This document shows, in pieces, positions 27,725-37,440 of a DNA stretch of 64,000 nt. Below the pieces are notes generated by a model that saw only the letters and a list, made by a program, of their open reading frames with translations, did not search any database and was not told the origin of the DNA. Position 1 is the stretch's first letter, and each line of letters starts with the position of its first letter. Where the stretch lies: the NCBI GenBank assembly GCA_963734865.1, contig CAVTIV010000018.1:148900-212899 (forward strand), read 5' to 3'. The stretch comes from CBDCUW01 sp963734865. GTDB taxonomy: Bacteria > Planctomycetota > Planctomycetia > Pirellulales > Pirellulaceae. Both the position numbers and the translations under genes were made by a program.

Positions 27725-28917
27725 CAGTCTTTATCTCCGTGCATCTTCGCGTTCATCCCTGTTGGGTCACTGGCTCTCCAGGGGGCAACGGATTTGGTCC
27801 AACCGTCAACACAGGCGAGCCAGGAACCGTCTTCCATGCAGTGGGCGTCCAAGTGGTGCATACCACGGGCATTCCAGCCACTTCCGCTACCCGAAAGGAT
27901 GGGATTCGAGTCGAATGGCGACTCGCGATACGAAGATTCGCTCAGTTCATTAATCTCCACGGCGCGAACGTCGAGTCCATATTCGGGGCTGCAGTTCTGA
28001 GCAAGCCGAAAAGTTCGTGAACCCACGGTGACGACCCTTCCGGCCGGGCGGGCGAGTTGCGCATTGCCCACAATTAGTGGACTGGCCAGATGCTCGATCC
28101 ATGTTCCATCGAGGGACCTGGAGCCGTAAAGTCTTAACGTATCGGCGGGATCATTCGAACCAACCAACATCCACCACCGGTCGTCTCGGTAGAAGGGAGA
28201 CGCGTCCACCAGGGAACTTCCTTCCAGGATCCTCGTATGCAGTTCCCAATCGGTGGGAAAACGCGTAGCGCGATACAGGCACACCGATCCGCACTGTCGA
28301 GCCTCGGGTACCATGTAGTACTCGCCGGCATGGATGAAAACATGGGGATAGGAAAGGTGAAAAGGCTCCACCAACACGAGCTGTTCGTAGTCCCAGTGTA
28401 AACCATCTGCACTAGTCGCCAGACCTATCTCACCCTTGTTCGAAACCCAATTCATTACCTCCATGAACATATACCAGCGATCCGATACACGGATCATGAA
28501 CGGGTCTGCAACGAACACGGCAGGAACGTCCGTGACGTCGTCACGCGTCAATACGGGGTTCGCATTCGACATCGCGGGATGCAATTTCAGCGGCGAACGT
28601 CCGGAAAAGATCCCAATCGACCAGCGCCGGTAGTCCTCTTCAGCACGCACGTAAAGATGTCGCACGCGTGGGTCACGTGGATCATGATCCACGACGATTC
28701 CGGCCAATTCCAACTGCTCGATTTCCGACAGAAAGGAAGCGGTTTGATGGTCGCCAGAACCGTCCGCGGAATAGCGTCCCAGGTATCGATAGTAGCCAGA
28801 ATCTTTTTCGTCCAACCAGTTCGGATGCGTCGCTGCAACCAGCGGTTGGGCGCGGTCGCGGAGTGAATCCACGTCTCCGGGGCGTTCCGGAATGGGAAAA
28901 AACTTACCCTCTTTCAT
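27724..28917 (-). CDS. beta-propeller transferase, GINT1-like (family 43-related)
   Basis: This protein of about 397 residues starts MKEGKFFPIPERPGD. It contains the five-bladed propeller signatures of glucosamine-inositolphosphorylceramide-transferase-like N-terminal domains: ADPFMIRVSDRWYMFMEV, KGEIGLATSADGLHW, SYPHVFIHAGEYYMVPEA, and then ASPFYRDDRWWML. Bacterial members lie in polysaccharide loci. It appears fused to the upstream glycosyltransferase in one 805-codon frame, but the join is an artefact. With a single-base correction near 29000 the glycosyltransferase ends at a TGA that overlaps this ATG (28914-28917), the same ATGA coupling used elsewhere in the operon. The function is inferred only. 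Confidence 0.7.
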   Translation of the reverse strand: MKEGKFFPIPERPGDVDSLRDRAQPLVAATHPNWLDEKDSGYYRYLGRYSADGSGDHQTASFLSEIEQLELAGIVVDHDPRDPRVRHLYVRAEEDYRRWSIGIFSGRSPLKLHPAMSNANPVLTRDDVTDVPAVFVADPFMIRVSDRWYMFMEVMNWVSNKGEIGLATSADGLHWDYEQLVLVEPFHLSYPHVFIHAGEYYMVPEARQCGSVCLYRATRFPTDWELHTRILEGSSLVDASPFYRDDRWWMLVGSNDPADTLRLYGSRSLDGTWIEHLASPLIVGNAQLARPAGRVVTVGSRTFRLAQNCSPEYGLDVRAVEINELSESSYRESPFDSNPILSGSGSGWNARGMHHLDAHCMEDGSWLACVDGWTKSVAPWRASDPTGMNAKMHGDKD

Positions 28918-30141
28918 GAGGCACACAACGGTTTGGCGATCTTGAGAACTTCGGTGATGACGTGTCTCCAGGTGTGGTGATCCAGCACGTGACGCCGGGC
29001 CGCGGTGCCAATTCGAGTCGCGGTCGCGATCCTCCAAAAGTGTTTTCAAACCCTCGGTCAGTTTCTGGTTGTCGCCGGCAGGATAGAGCCAGCCGGTCTC
29101 CCCGTGCCGGACGATATCGGGGATTTGCCCGAGATCGGCCGCAACGGTGGGGCGACCCGCCGCCATGCCCTCAAACAATTTCATGGGCGAAAAGAAGAAG
29201 TCATCGATCGGCTGGTAGGGAACGGTCGTGACGTCCATTGCGGCAAGGTAATCCGGGACCTCCTCGTGTGGCACTTTTCCTGTGAACACGACTTTGTCGG
29301 CAAGCTTGAGACTGGCGACCTTTTTTTCCAGTTTCTGGCGGTCGTGGCCGTCACCGACCAGCAACAGACGTCGCCGCTTATCGGCCGCGACCAGAGTTGC
29401 GAAAGCATCAATCAGCCCAGCCACGTCGTGCCATTTGTGAAAGCTGCCCACGAATCCTACGACCGGAAGGTCTGCAAGCCCATACTTCTCTCGTACTGCG
29501 CGTCCAGAAGGCTCGCGCCCAAAATGCTCTTCCGATACTGCGTCGGGAAGAACTCGAATCTTGTCGCGATCAACGCCGAGGCCGACGGCCCAATCGGCCA
29601 ACCACTGTGTCATCGCCACCAACGCATCGGCTCCGCAGAGGATCTGCGGTTCGATGTTTCGCGCCGTTTCAATCAGTGGAAACTTCTGATATCCCTCTTG
29701 CTGGTCGCAAAGCGGCGCATTGAGCTCGAGAATCAAAGGGACTTCAAATCGCCGGGCCAGTTCCAACCCACCGCTGCCGAACAGCGCATAACGCTCGTAA
29801 ATGAAGTCTGGCTTTTCTTCGGCCAGGATCGCGGCACCGTCAATTTGAAGCCAACTATTCCAGAGAATCGATGATAGATCCCGGTCAAAAAAATGATTTT
29901 GAATCATGGGATCGTCGTACAGACCATCCCACAGCACCTTGTTGTATCCGCTCGGCTGCAGGTGGTAGACGCGAGCTTTGGTCTGGATGTCCCGCGCTTC
30001 GCCTAGCCAGTGACAAATGATGAAGACATCATGGCCGGTTTCGATGAGCGCGTTGGTGAACTCGCGGATATGGACGGAACACCCGTGGTGTCCGAGCAGC
30101 TGAATGTCGACATCCGAGCAAATGTAAGCGATCTTCATCAA
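28914..30141 (-). CDS. GT4 family glycosyltransferase, frameshifted at its 3' end
   Basis: The protein starts MMKIAYICSDVDI and has the GT4 layout: the hinge segment PVVGFVGSFHKWHDVAGLID, the donor-site motif FFFSPMKLFEGMAAGRPTVA with the E-x7-type glutamates, and VRHGETGWLYPAGD. One extra base near 28996-29003 shifts the frame. In the correct frame the protein closes with HTWRHVITEVLKIAKPLCAS, a standard GT4 C-terminus, and the stop overlaps the next ATG. Corrected length is about 408 residues. Retaining GT4 enzymes use nucleotide-sugar donors. The ATG overlaps the stop of the next upstream gene. Confidence 0.85.
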
Positions 30142-31384
30142 CCCTGGTCCGCCTTGAGTCGTTGCAGTTTCTCTTGGGACCGTTGGATGGTCCTCTGATA
30201 AGCGGCGAGCACGCGCTGGATGTATTGGTCCTGTGCGAAATAATCTTCAACACGTTTTCTCGCGGCAGCACCCATGCGTTGACGCACCTCACGGTCGCCC
30301 AAAATCCGATCGAGCGCAGCACAAGTGGCATCCGCATCTCGCGGCGCGACGAGCACACCGGTCGTTCCGTCAACCACCGCCTCGGGGGCTCCCCCGGTGT
30401 TTCCTGCGATCACCGGACATCCGCAAGCCATTGCCTCGACGTACACGTTGGCAACGCCGTTCTCATGATCCGCAGGCGAAGCGAACACGTCCGCTTGCTG
30501 AAACAGCTCAATGACGCCCTCGCGTTCTTTCACGTAGGGTGCCAGTTGAAGACTGTTCTCCGCCCCGGCCCGCTGGGCCATGTCTCGCAACCGACTCCAG
30601 TATTGATTCCGCTTTCCGACGACCTTCAGAAGAATCCGCGGATAACGCTCTCGCAGTCGCAATACCGACTCCAGCACGGTGGTCACGCCTTTGCTTGGGT
30701 CGACATTCCCTACGAACAATACCGTGGGCCGTCGACCCGGATCGGGGGGATCCTCCGCCGGTCGGAACACATCGCAATCGACGCCGCAGTGGACGACGTC
30801 GATGTCGGCTCGGGGAATCTCGTACCGTGTGGCGGCGAAATCGGCAATGTTTGCACTTGATGCCATCCACCCGTCGGCCAGACGAATCGACTCGGCCTCC
30901 AAGCAGGTCCCAATGCGGTAGTGACTGCTTTCCTTGTCGGGCCAGCCCATTCGTTCGGCAAGCATGGCCAACGGCGCGTGCAGCTGGACGATCACGGGAA
31001 CCCAATTGTGGATCGAGCGGTTGACCAAAAAAGATGCTCCTTCCGCTCCGTACTCTGGGAAATTAATCAAATCGTAAGGTTGACGCTCAAGGAGTTGCTG
31101 CAAGCTCTGCAGCACCGACCAATTGTATCCCAAGATGAAAGCGGACTGATCATACAACGGGACTGGCGGAGTCGATCGATCATCAGGACGTTGCATGCGG
31201 TGAACCCGAATTCCCGATTCGACCGTGGTACGCAGGCGTTCGTCGCTATGCCCCGCCGTCGACGAGAGTACCTCCACGTCGTGTCCGAGTTTGGTCAGTC
31301 CGTGCGCTTGTTCCATGTCTGCGTTCCTATGCCGCCATCGGCGGTTTCAGGCGGATATTCATACGAAACAAGACAAACACGCAT
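30138..31384 (-). CDS. GT4 family glycosyltransferase, frameshifted near its 5' end
   Basis: The uninterrupted frame starts at 31316 and lacks the first Rossmann strand. Upstream, the missing start is readable in another frame: MRVCLVSYEYPPETADGGIG followed by TQTW, beginning at an ATG at 31384. One missing base near 31314 joins it to EQAHGLTKLGHDVEVLSS. Downstream features are standard GT4: VLFVGNVDPSKGVTTVLESV, SPADHENGVANVYVEAMACG, TTGVLVAPRDADATCAALDR. Corrected length is about 415 residues. It is 9 bp downstream of the sulfotransferase gene. Confidence 0.88.
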
Positions 31385-31393
31385 TGAAGCTTC

Positions 31394-32347
31394 TCAGTTG
31401 CTGGCAGTATCGCCATCTGCGCGGTTGACGCCATCTCCGGGATCAACTCGATCTATCTCAAAAACAACGAACCGATCGTTCTGCAGTACGCAAGGATAGG
31501 TCGTTCGCAAATAGTGTTGCAATTCGGTGTAGTGGTCGAGCCACCAGAATGCAGGCGATGCGAATACGATGTGACTGGGATTGAATCGCAGTGTTGATTG
31601 CAACTGCCGAATGGCGATCACATCGTTCTCCGGAAGCCCATCAAACGATGCGTCGCGTTGTGGAAATGAAACGATTCTGCCCGGGACAAACATCGCTCGG
31701 TCGATCGTTTCTTCATCCACCAAGACGAATTTCTCAGAGTTCTCAACAACCGATTCGATTTCCGAAAGTGCCAACTGCCAGTGTTCGTTTCCGGCTTGCC
31801 CATACCGATTTTGATGTGGGAAAGGCAGATCGGGCAGTGGCATTTCCAGGAAGTTGCACAACGCTTGCCAGTCGTCGCCAGCCGGGACATTCATCACCAA
31901 CAGTCGCTCAGGCGGCACGGACTGCAGCACTCGATCGTTGTGTTCTCGAAATCGCTTCCGAAACAGAAACTCGGTTGCTTCGGCCGAACCATAGACGAAG
32001 TTTCTCAGGGCCCATTTAAAAGGTTCCTGAGCCGGAGACGTCACGGGGCTCTTCTCGTTGAAATGGAGGCGGATGCTGTTCCACCAGCGGTCCTCGTCGC
32101 GAGTTGTCAGGATACACTTGGCGGTGGGGTACGCGGCAAGCAACTCCGTGAAAAAGCAGGCTGCTGGGATGTCGAGCACCGCATCGACGTCGTCATAGCG
32201 GCGAAAGTCGGGTGACGGGTTCAATCCCATCACGACGTCGTTTAGGCGATGCGTGTCATAGTGCAGACTGCGCAGACCGAGAATTCCCAGGGCGCGGTGC
32301 AACGAGGTGGTTCCCGTCTTACTCAATCCAGCTCCAAGTATCTGCAT
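31394..32347 (-). CDS. sulfotransferase with C-terminal 'FWW' domain
   Basis: The 317-residue protein starts MQILGAGLSKTGTTSLHRAL, the 5'-phosphosulfate-binding loop of P-loop sulfotransferases. CILTTRDEDRWWNS follows at about residue 78, the 3'-phosphate-binding Arg/Ser region. Residues 1 to about 195 are the catalytic domain, which would move sulfate from PAPS to a glycan hydroxyl. Residues 207-300 form a second domain (FVLVDEE, SPAFWWLDHYTELQHYLRTT) that also ends the next two upstream genes, attached there to other enzymes. It sits in the middle of the polysaccharide operon, which supports a sulfated product. Confidence 0.82.
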   Translation of the reverse strand: MQILGAGLSKTGTTSLHRALGILGLRSLHYDTHRLNDVVMGLNPSPDFRRYDDVDAVLDIPAACFFTELLAAYPTAKCILTTRDEDRWWNSIRLHFNEKSPVTSPAQEPFKWALRNFVYGSAEATEFLFRKRFREHNDRVLQSVPPERLLVMNVPAGDDWQALCNFLEMPLPDLPFPHQNRYGQAGNEHWQLALSEIESVVENSEKFVLVDEETIDRAMFVPGRIVSFPQRDASFDGLPENDVIAIRQLQSTLRFNPSHIVFASPAFWWLDHYTELQHYLRTTYPCVLQNDRFVVFEIDRVDPGDGVNRADGDTASN

Positions 32348-32406
32348 ATTATGGTGCCGTTGTTACGACCTTCGTTGTTACGCAAAATCTCAATCTCATC
32401 ATCCGG

Positions 32407-33659
32407 TCATTGCTGCCGATCGGCGGAATGGTCAAACGGTGGGTCCGCCAGGCACGTGTCGATTGCACGTTGGCCATCGTTCCCGCAACTGCCGAGATCA
32501 TCGGGACCGTCCAACGTGAGCACGAAAAGGCGTTCGTTCTCGATGATCGGGACATAGTTTTCGCGGAGGTGTGCAAAGAACTGCGGGTATTCCTCGATCC
32601 ACCAAAAGGCTGGGAATGCCACCACGGCCAGTCTAGCACCCCTCGCACGCAACTTTTCGAATTCACGAATTGCTTCCCGGTCATCGTGCGGCGGACCCCC
32701 GAAATGCCCATCGCTAGAAAGAAACGGAAACACACCACGGCCCGGCAAAAACTCCGCTCCGAGGGCGCCATCATCAATCAGAATCAGTTTCTCATCCATC
32801 GCAACCAGTTCGTTGATTTCATCGTGGGCCGTCAGGTAGCTCGTCAGCCATTGGTACTCACTGCCCGGCCCCATCCAATCGGCCGGTTCCACCGAAACTC
32901 CCTGCCGGCTTAGGTGCCTGGCGAGCAAATCGGCATAGGTCGAAAAACGATTCAGTCCGCGGCGTAGATTGAACACGGTCCCGCGATCACCACCGAAATT
33001 TGAGCGGTGAATTCGATAGTAGCCTTGCGGTTCGTCAACACGCCGAATTTCGCCAAAGATCGGACAGAGTTTTCTCAGGAAACCGTCCGCCCCATGCTTG
33101 TCTTCATGCTCCGGCAACGGCATCACTCGCGCCAGAAACCAACTCGCCCAAGCGTTCCCGCTGGTCGGTGATTGCGGCAGACTAATCGGTCCGCACGAAT
33201 GAATTCATCACGAAAATCGCCTTCAATCAACGAATCACGGCGGACCTTCCCAAGCTCCTTGCCGTCACTGTCGATCTCCAGCAAAGGCCAGTGCACCTTG
33301 ACGACCCGCTCGCTGTCGAACAGGGCAACGGCTTTCTCGACAGCCTGCGGCATCAGCTGATCATCGGCATCCAAAAAAACGACAATCTCGCCCCGACATC
33401 GTTCGAAACCGACGTTGAAGGTGGAAGCCTGTCCCTCATTCTCCTTGAGCACGGCCGTTACCCGATCGCCAAAGCGAGTGATGATCCTCCTTGAATCATC
33501 GGTCGACCCGTCATCGACAACAATGATTTCCTTGAAGGCATATGACTGACGCAGCGCACTCTCGACGGCCCGCTCCAAGAATTGGGCATAGTTGTAATTA
33601 TTGACAACAATGCTGACCAAGCGAGTTGCCGTTTCGAGTGTTTCTTTCGGTGAGGTCAC
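32407..33659 (-). CDS. GT2 family glycosyltransferase with C-terminal 'FWW' domain, frameshifted
   Basis: The N-terminal part (33659 to about 33183) is a GT-A enzyme: VSIVVNNYNYAQFLERAVES, IVVDDGSTDDS and VFLDADDQLMPQ. One base is missing near 33183. The frame then continues as LPQSPTSGNAWA and FLARVMPLPEHEDKHGADGF, the acceptor-side region expected of this GT2 group. The last 95 residues (LILIDDGALGAEFLPGR, PAFWWIEEYPQFFAHLRENY) match the C-terminal domain of the neighbouring sulfotransferase. Corrected length is about 417 residues. It probably adds a sugar to the operon's polysaccharide, with donor unknown. Confidence 0.82.
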
Positions 33660-33693
33660 TGTTCACCTAACGATGTCGGAGAACACAATGCTG

Positions 33694-34867
33694 TCACTTC
33701 TCGTTGCGCATATCAAATACGACCAGATCGTCATCGCGAACATCACAATGAAAAGTCGATTCCAGATAATCATTGAATTGGCGATAGTGGTCCAACCACC
33801 AGAAACTAGATGAAACGATCGCAAGAAAGCTTGCGCCAGCATCACGAAGACGGGTAAGTTCGACGATCGCTTGTTCATCGCTCGCCGGCGGTCCCCAATA
33901 CTCGCCATCGTGTTCGATGAACGGAAGTACGCTGCTGTTATTATATGCCTGAGGTTCCAAAACGCCGTCGTCCACCACAATCCAGGTCGAATCAGGCTGA
34001 ATCAGGCTTCGTAATTTGCGAAGAATCGAATTTGTGGCGCGTTGCGGGAGTTGCGTCGCACAAATTGGCTCGATAATGGTGATGGCCGCGAGCCCTTTCG
34101 GGAATCCCGGAAGCAAATGGACTTCAATGGCCGAGCCAAGAATTTCTTGCCATCGCGAAATTGCAAACTTCTCTTCGTCACGATGGGCGTCATCGAGAAG
34201 GACGAGCGTACCGGGGCGAGCGAACTCCATTGCCTGATATAGCACCGCCTCACGCCCTCCTAACGCACGAGGTGGGCCGTCGATGATGATCAAGTCGGCA
34301 CATCCGATCTGCGCAGAATCTTCTCGCGACCAATGATACGTCGGCAACATCGCACCAGCAAATTTCCGGGCGACGATGGGAGCAAGCAGAAATGAAACGG
34401 GTGCGCCGTTGCGGCGTTTTTTACGCCAGTTCGCGTCAACTCCATGAATTCGGGATCGTGATCGATAGAGGTGATTCGACATGGCTTGGTCAGTCGGCCG
34501 CATGCCCAGGCCAGAACTCGTGTCGATAGCCCAGAGCCAAATTCGATTACCTGTTCCGGTTGGAGTTGATTGACAAGACTCGCCAGGAAGCGAATGGTCT
34601 CCGTCGTGAAGGTCCACGGGCCGGCTTCGAGAGGAGGACGGACTTGTTCTAAATTGACGCGATTTGCCTCGTTAACCGCTCGCTTGATCACAGACCGCAG
34701 TCCACGCACGACATGGGGTTGCTCACGCGCACTCGGCGCATCCTCATCATTCCGATGGCTGTCCACTACAGGAATCCGTGCGATTCTGTCGTGATGGGTG
34801 AATGCTTTCGACAAGCTGGGCGGATCATCGCGAGAATCCGTTTCTCCGTGATATCGTCCATGGTCAT
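33694..34867 (-). CDS. class I SAM methyltransferase with C-terminal 'FWW' domain, frameshifted
   Basis: The methyltransferase core is split between frames. Upstream, VIEFGSGLSTRVLAWACGRL and ITSIDHDPEFMELTR give SAM motifs I and II. One base is missing near 34370. The protein then continues as APIVARKFAGAMLPTYHW and ADLIIIDGPPRALGGREA (motif IV) and LVLLDDAHRDEE. The last 93 residues (WIVVDDGVLEP, SSFWWLDHYRQFNDYLE) are the shared C-terminal domain. I place the start at the ATG at 34867 (MTMDDITEKRILAMI), which overlaps a possible upstream stop as ATGA. That requires another indel near 34775. Alternatively the methyltransferase is fused to the sulfotransferase upstream. Confidence 0.6.
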
Positions 34868-35462
34868 GGCAATCTGTCGCGGGTACTGCGGAGCGGTTGT
34901 GAAGCGTATCCCAGGTCGCTAATGCTTGACTCAAATCACCTTCGGCACCGATGCGGTGCCAGAACTCCTCGAAACCGGGCTTGATATCTTTCAGCCAAAG
35001 CGTCGCCCGTAGCGGTTTGTCCTTCAGAAACGAACGGATATTGCTGTTGGCCGTGTCCCAATATTGACGACCAATCCCTAATCTCGCCTCATCGTGAAGT
35101 TGTTCCGTCTGTTCGTAGGGATGCGTCAAGACTCCCCAAGCAAACGAAAAGATGATGTTGGTCTTACGCTGATTCCAGCGACCCAGGAAGCTGGCGGCTA
35201 CTTCTTCGCGGTCACGCAGTAAGTGGACATAGAATGCCTTTGTTCCGTACAACTCGTCCAATCTTCCCAGAAACCAGGAAAGTCGATTATCGATCTCGAT
35301 GTGGTTGTCCGGATAATGCAGCGATTGGTACCTTTCCCGCAGTTGACCATAGTCGCGGCGGCGCTCGGATTCGTGCGCTGCGGTGAAATTAGTCATCGAC
35401 TCACATGCCTTGGCAAAGGTAGTTGAGCCGCAACGACCGGTGGAAAGAACAAAGACGTTCAT
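34864..35462 (-). CDS. sulfotransferase
   Basis: From the ATG at 35462 the protein starts MNVFVLSTGRCGSTTFAKAC, a sulfotransferase P-loop. HLLRDREEVAASFLGRWNQR follows (3'-phosphate-binding region), and the catalytic domain ends near DLSQALATWDTLHNRSA. The frame stays open into the methyltransferase region, giving an apparent fusion to 34290. A one-base correction just after the last conserved block would instead end this gene at a TGA at 34864-34866, overlapping the methyltransferase ATG, as in most junctions of this operon. I prefer two genes, but the 3' end is uncertain. The 134-bp gap to the ABC transporter gene is the largest in this part of the operon. Confidence 0.7.
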
Positions 35463-35596
35463 ACGTATCACTTTTATCGTTCTTGTCGAATCACATTTAG
35501 GTCGTCGATGAGGCCATGACTGGCGCCAATTCCGCGGCAGTCTCGCCGGGGCGTGGTGAATGGCATTTCTGTCTGCTTCGATCGCCTGCACGGCCT

Positions 35597-37440
35597 TTAG
35601 TTAGGGACGCTGGGTACGGTCTTCGAGCCGGCGACTGGGTTCGAGCCGGCGACGGCACGGCGCGACAGCGGTTTCCATAGCTCTGAGTATGTCCCTCTTG
35701 CTGCCATCAAGTCGTCATGCGTCCCAGATTCAACAACCGTCCCGTTGTCGAGCACAACGATTCGATCGGCCTTTTGGACAGTGGAGAGTCGATGAGCGAT
35801 AATGAAAGTGGTGCGGCCACGCATGAGGCGCTCAATGGCAGCAATCAATGTCGATTCGGTCTGGGCATCCAACGCGGACGTGGGCTCATCGAGAATCAGT
35901 ATCGGGGCATCTTTGAGCAGGGCACGTGCGATTGACAGGCGTTGCCTTTCTCCTCCGGAAAGCGTGACGCCGCGTTCACCGATAATGGTGCCGTAGCTCT
36001 GCGGCAGATTCTGGATGAAATCATCGGCGTTGGCCGCGTGAGCAGCTGCGAAAATCTCTTCCTGTGACGCATCCGGCCGAGCGTAGGCAATGTTCTCTGC
36101 GACGGACATCCGGAACAAGAATGGCTCTTGCATCACAATCGAAACGCTCTCTCGCAGACTCTGTAGCCGCAATTCGCGGAGGTCAGTTCCGTCGAACCAA
36201 ACGGTACCGCTCCATGGGTCGTACAAACGAGCGATCAGCGATACGAGCGTGCTCTTGCCGGCACCGCTTGGCCCCACTACTGCGACGACCTCTCCGGGCC
36301 GGGCTTCCAGCGAAACACCGCACAGAATCGGGTGGTGATTCTGATACCCGAAAGTCACGTTCTCCAGACGAATATGGCCGCGCGGGCCCTCCCGCTGCGG
36401 CAAGGGACGGGCGGTTGGATTTTCATGCACGCAATCGTGATCCGATTCGATGACCTCAAACACTCGCCGCGCCCCGGCCCGAGCCGCGGCAAGTCCCGCA
36501 CCAACGTATGCCAGATTCTCGATGGGCGAGTACGGCGCCTGAAATATGCGATCAGCACCAGTAAACTCCCCACCGTTAAAGAGCCCTGTAGTACCGACCA
36601 ACCGCCCACCAGCATGACCGACGCCGTGGCCAAGGTGGTCAGCAAGTTCGTGGTCACGTTGAACTGCTGTTGGCACACCAGAGCTCGCACGATTGCCCCG
36701 ATGTTTCGCCGGGCCAAGTCGCGAAAACGCTGGTTCTCTGTTTCTTCTCGCCCAAAGGCTTTGACAAGCGGAACTGCGGTAAGAGTTTGCTCGGCTAGCG
36801 ACATCAACTCGCCCTGTAGATGTTGCACGCGGTAAGTCTGCTCGGACAGCGGGCTGGCAAAGTACCTGCTAATCAGACCCAACGGGACTGTCAGCAGCAA
36901 AGCGAAGATCGCGACCGTCGGGCTCAGTTGCCACATCACCCACAGCATGGAAACTAATGTGACCAGGGCTGTGATGAGCGGCAGATATGCACACATTACC
37001 AAGTCACGCACGCAACTGCAGTCCGTTGTAACTCTTCGTACAAGATCACCAACGTGTTGGTTACCGTGGAAGATTAAGGAGCGGTTTTGCAAGTGCTGGA
37101 AGAGATCTGTCGCGAGCCTATAAACCATCCGGTTGCTTGTCCCGGACCTCACGTAATCCGAAGCGATCTTCGCGCTCCGTTTCGCCAGAAACAATGCAAC
37201 GGTTGCCATCGCCAACCAGGCCAATAGGCCTTGTGCCGATCCCGCGCCGGGAATCGCTTCAACCCACCTGAAATCCTCCGGTAATGGCTTTTTGACCAGG
37301 GCGTAATCGACGATCAGCTTGAGAGGCCACGGGGCGATCAGCTTCATGCCAATGCCGGCTAGCGTTGCCAGCCCAATGAACATCAGGCCGCGCCATTCGG
37401 GTAGGGCGTAACGCAACAGGTTCAGCCACCAGTATTTCAA
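35597..37440 (-). CDS. ABC exporter half-transporter (second), frameshifted
   Basis: The membrane domain (six segments, about residues 15-300) is read from 37440 to about 36555. It includes TDLFQHLQNRSLIFHGNQHV and LMSLAEQTLTAVPLVKAFGR. One base is missing near 36555, and the frame resumes in QAPYSPIENLAYVGAGLAAA. The nucleotide-binding domain has Walker A GPSGAGKST, signature LSGGERQR, Walker B ILILDEPTSALD and the switch region FIIAHRLSTV. Corrected length is 614 residues, a full MsbA-like half-transporter. It overlaps the preceding ABC gene by 4 bp (37437-37440), so the pair probably forms a heterodimer exporting the glycan or its lipid-linked unit. Confidence 0.88.

Noticed and set aside
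34290..35591. Sulfotransferase-methyltransferase fusion protein
   Set aside because: The linker has no domain character, and an ATGA overlap with a plausible methyltransferase start appears if one base is corrected. Similar false fusions occur elsewhere in the window. I keep it as two genes with moderate confidence.
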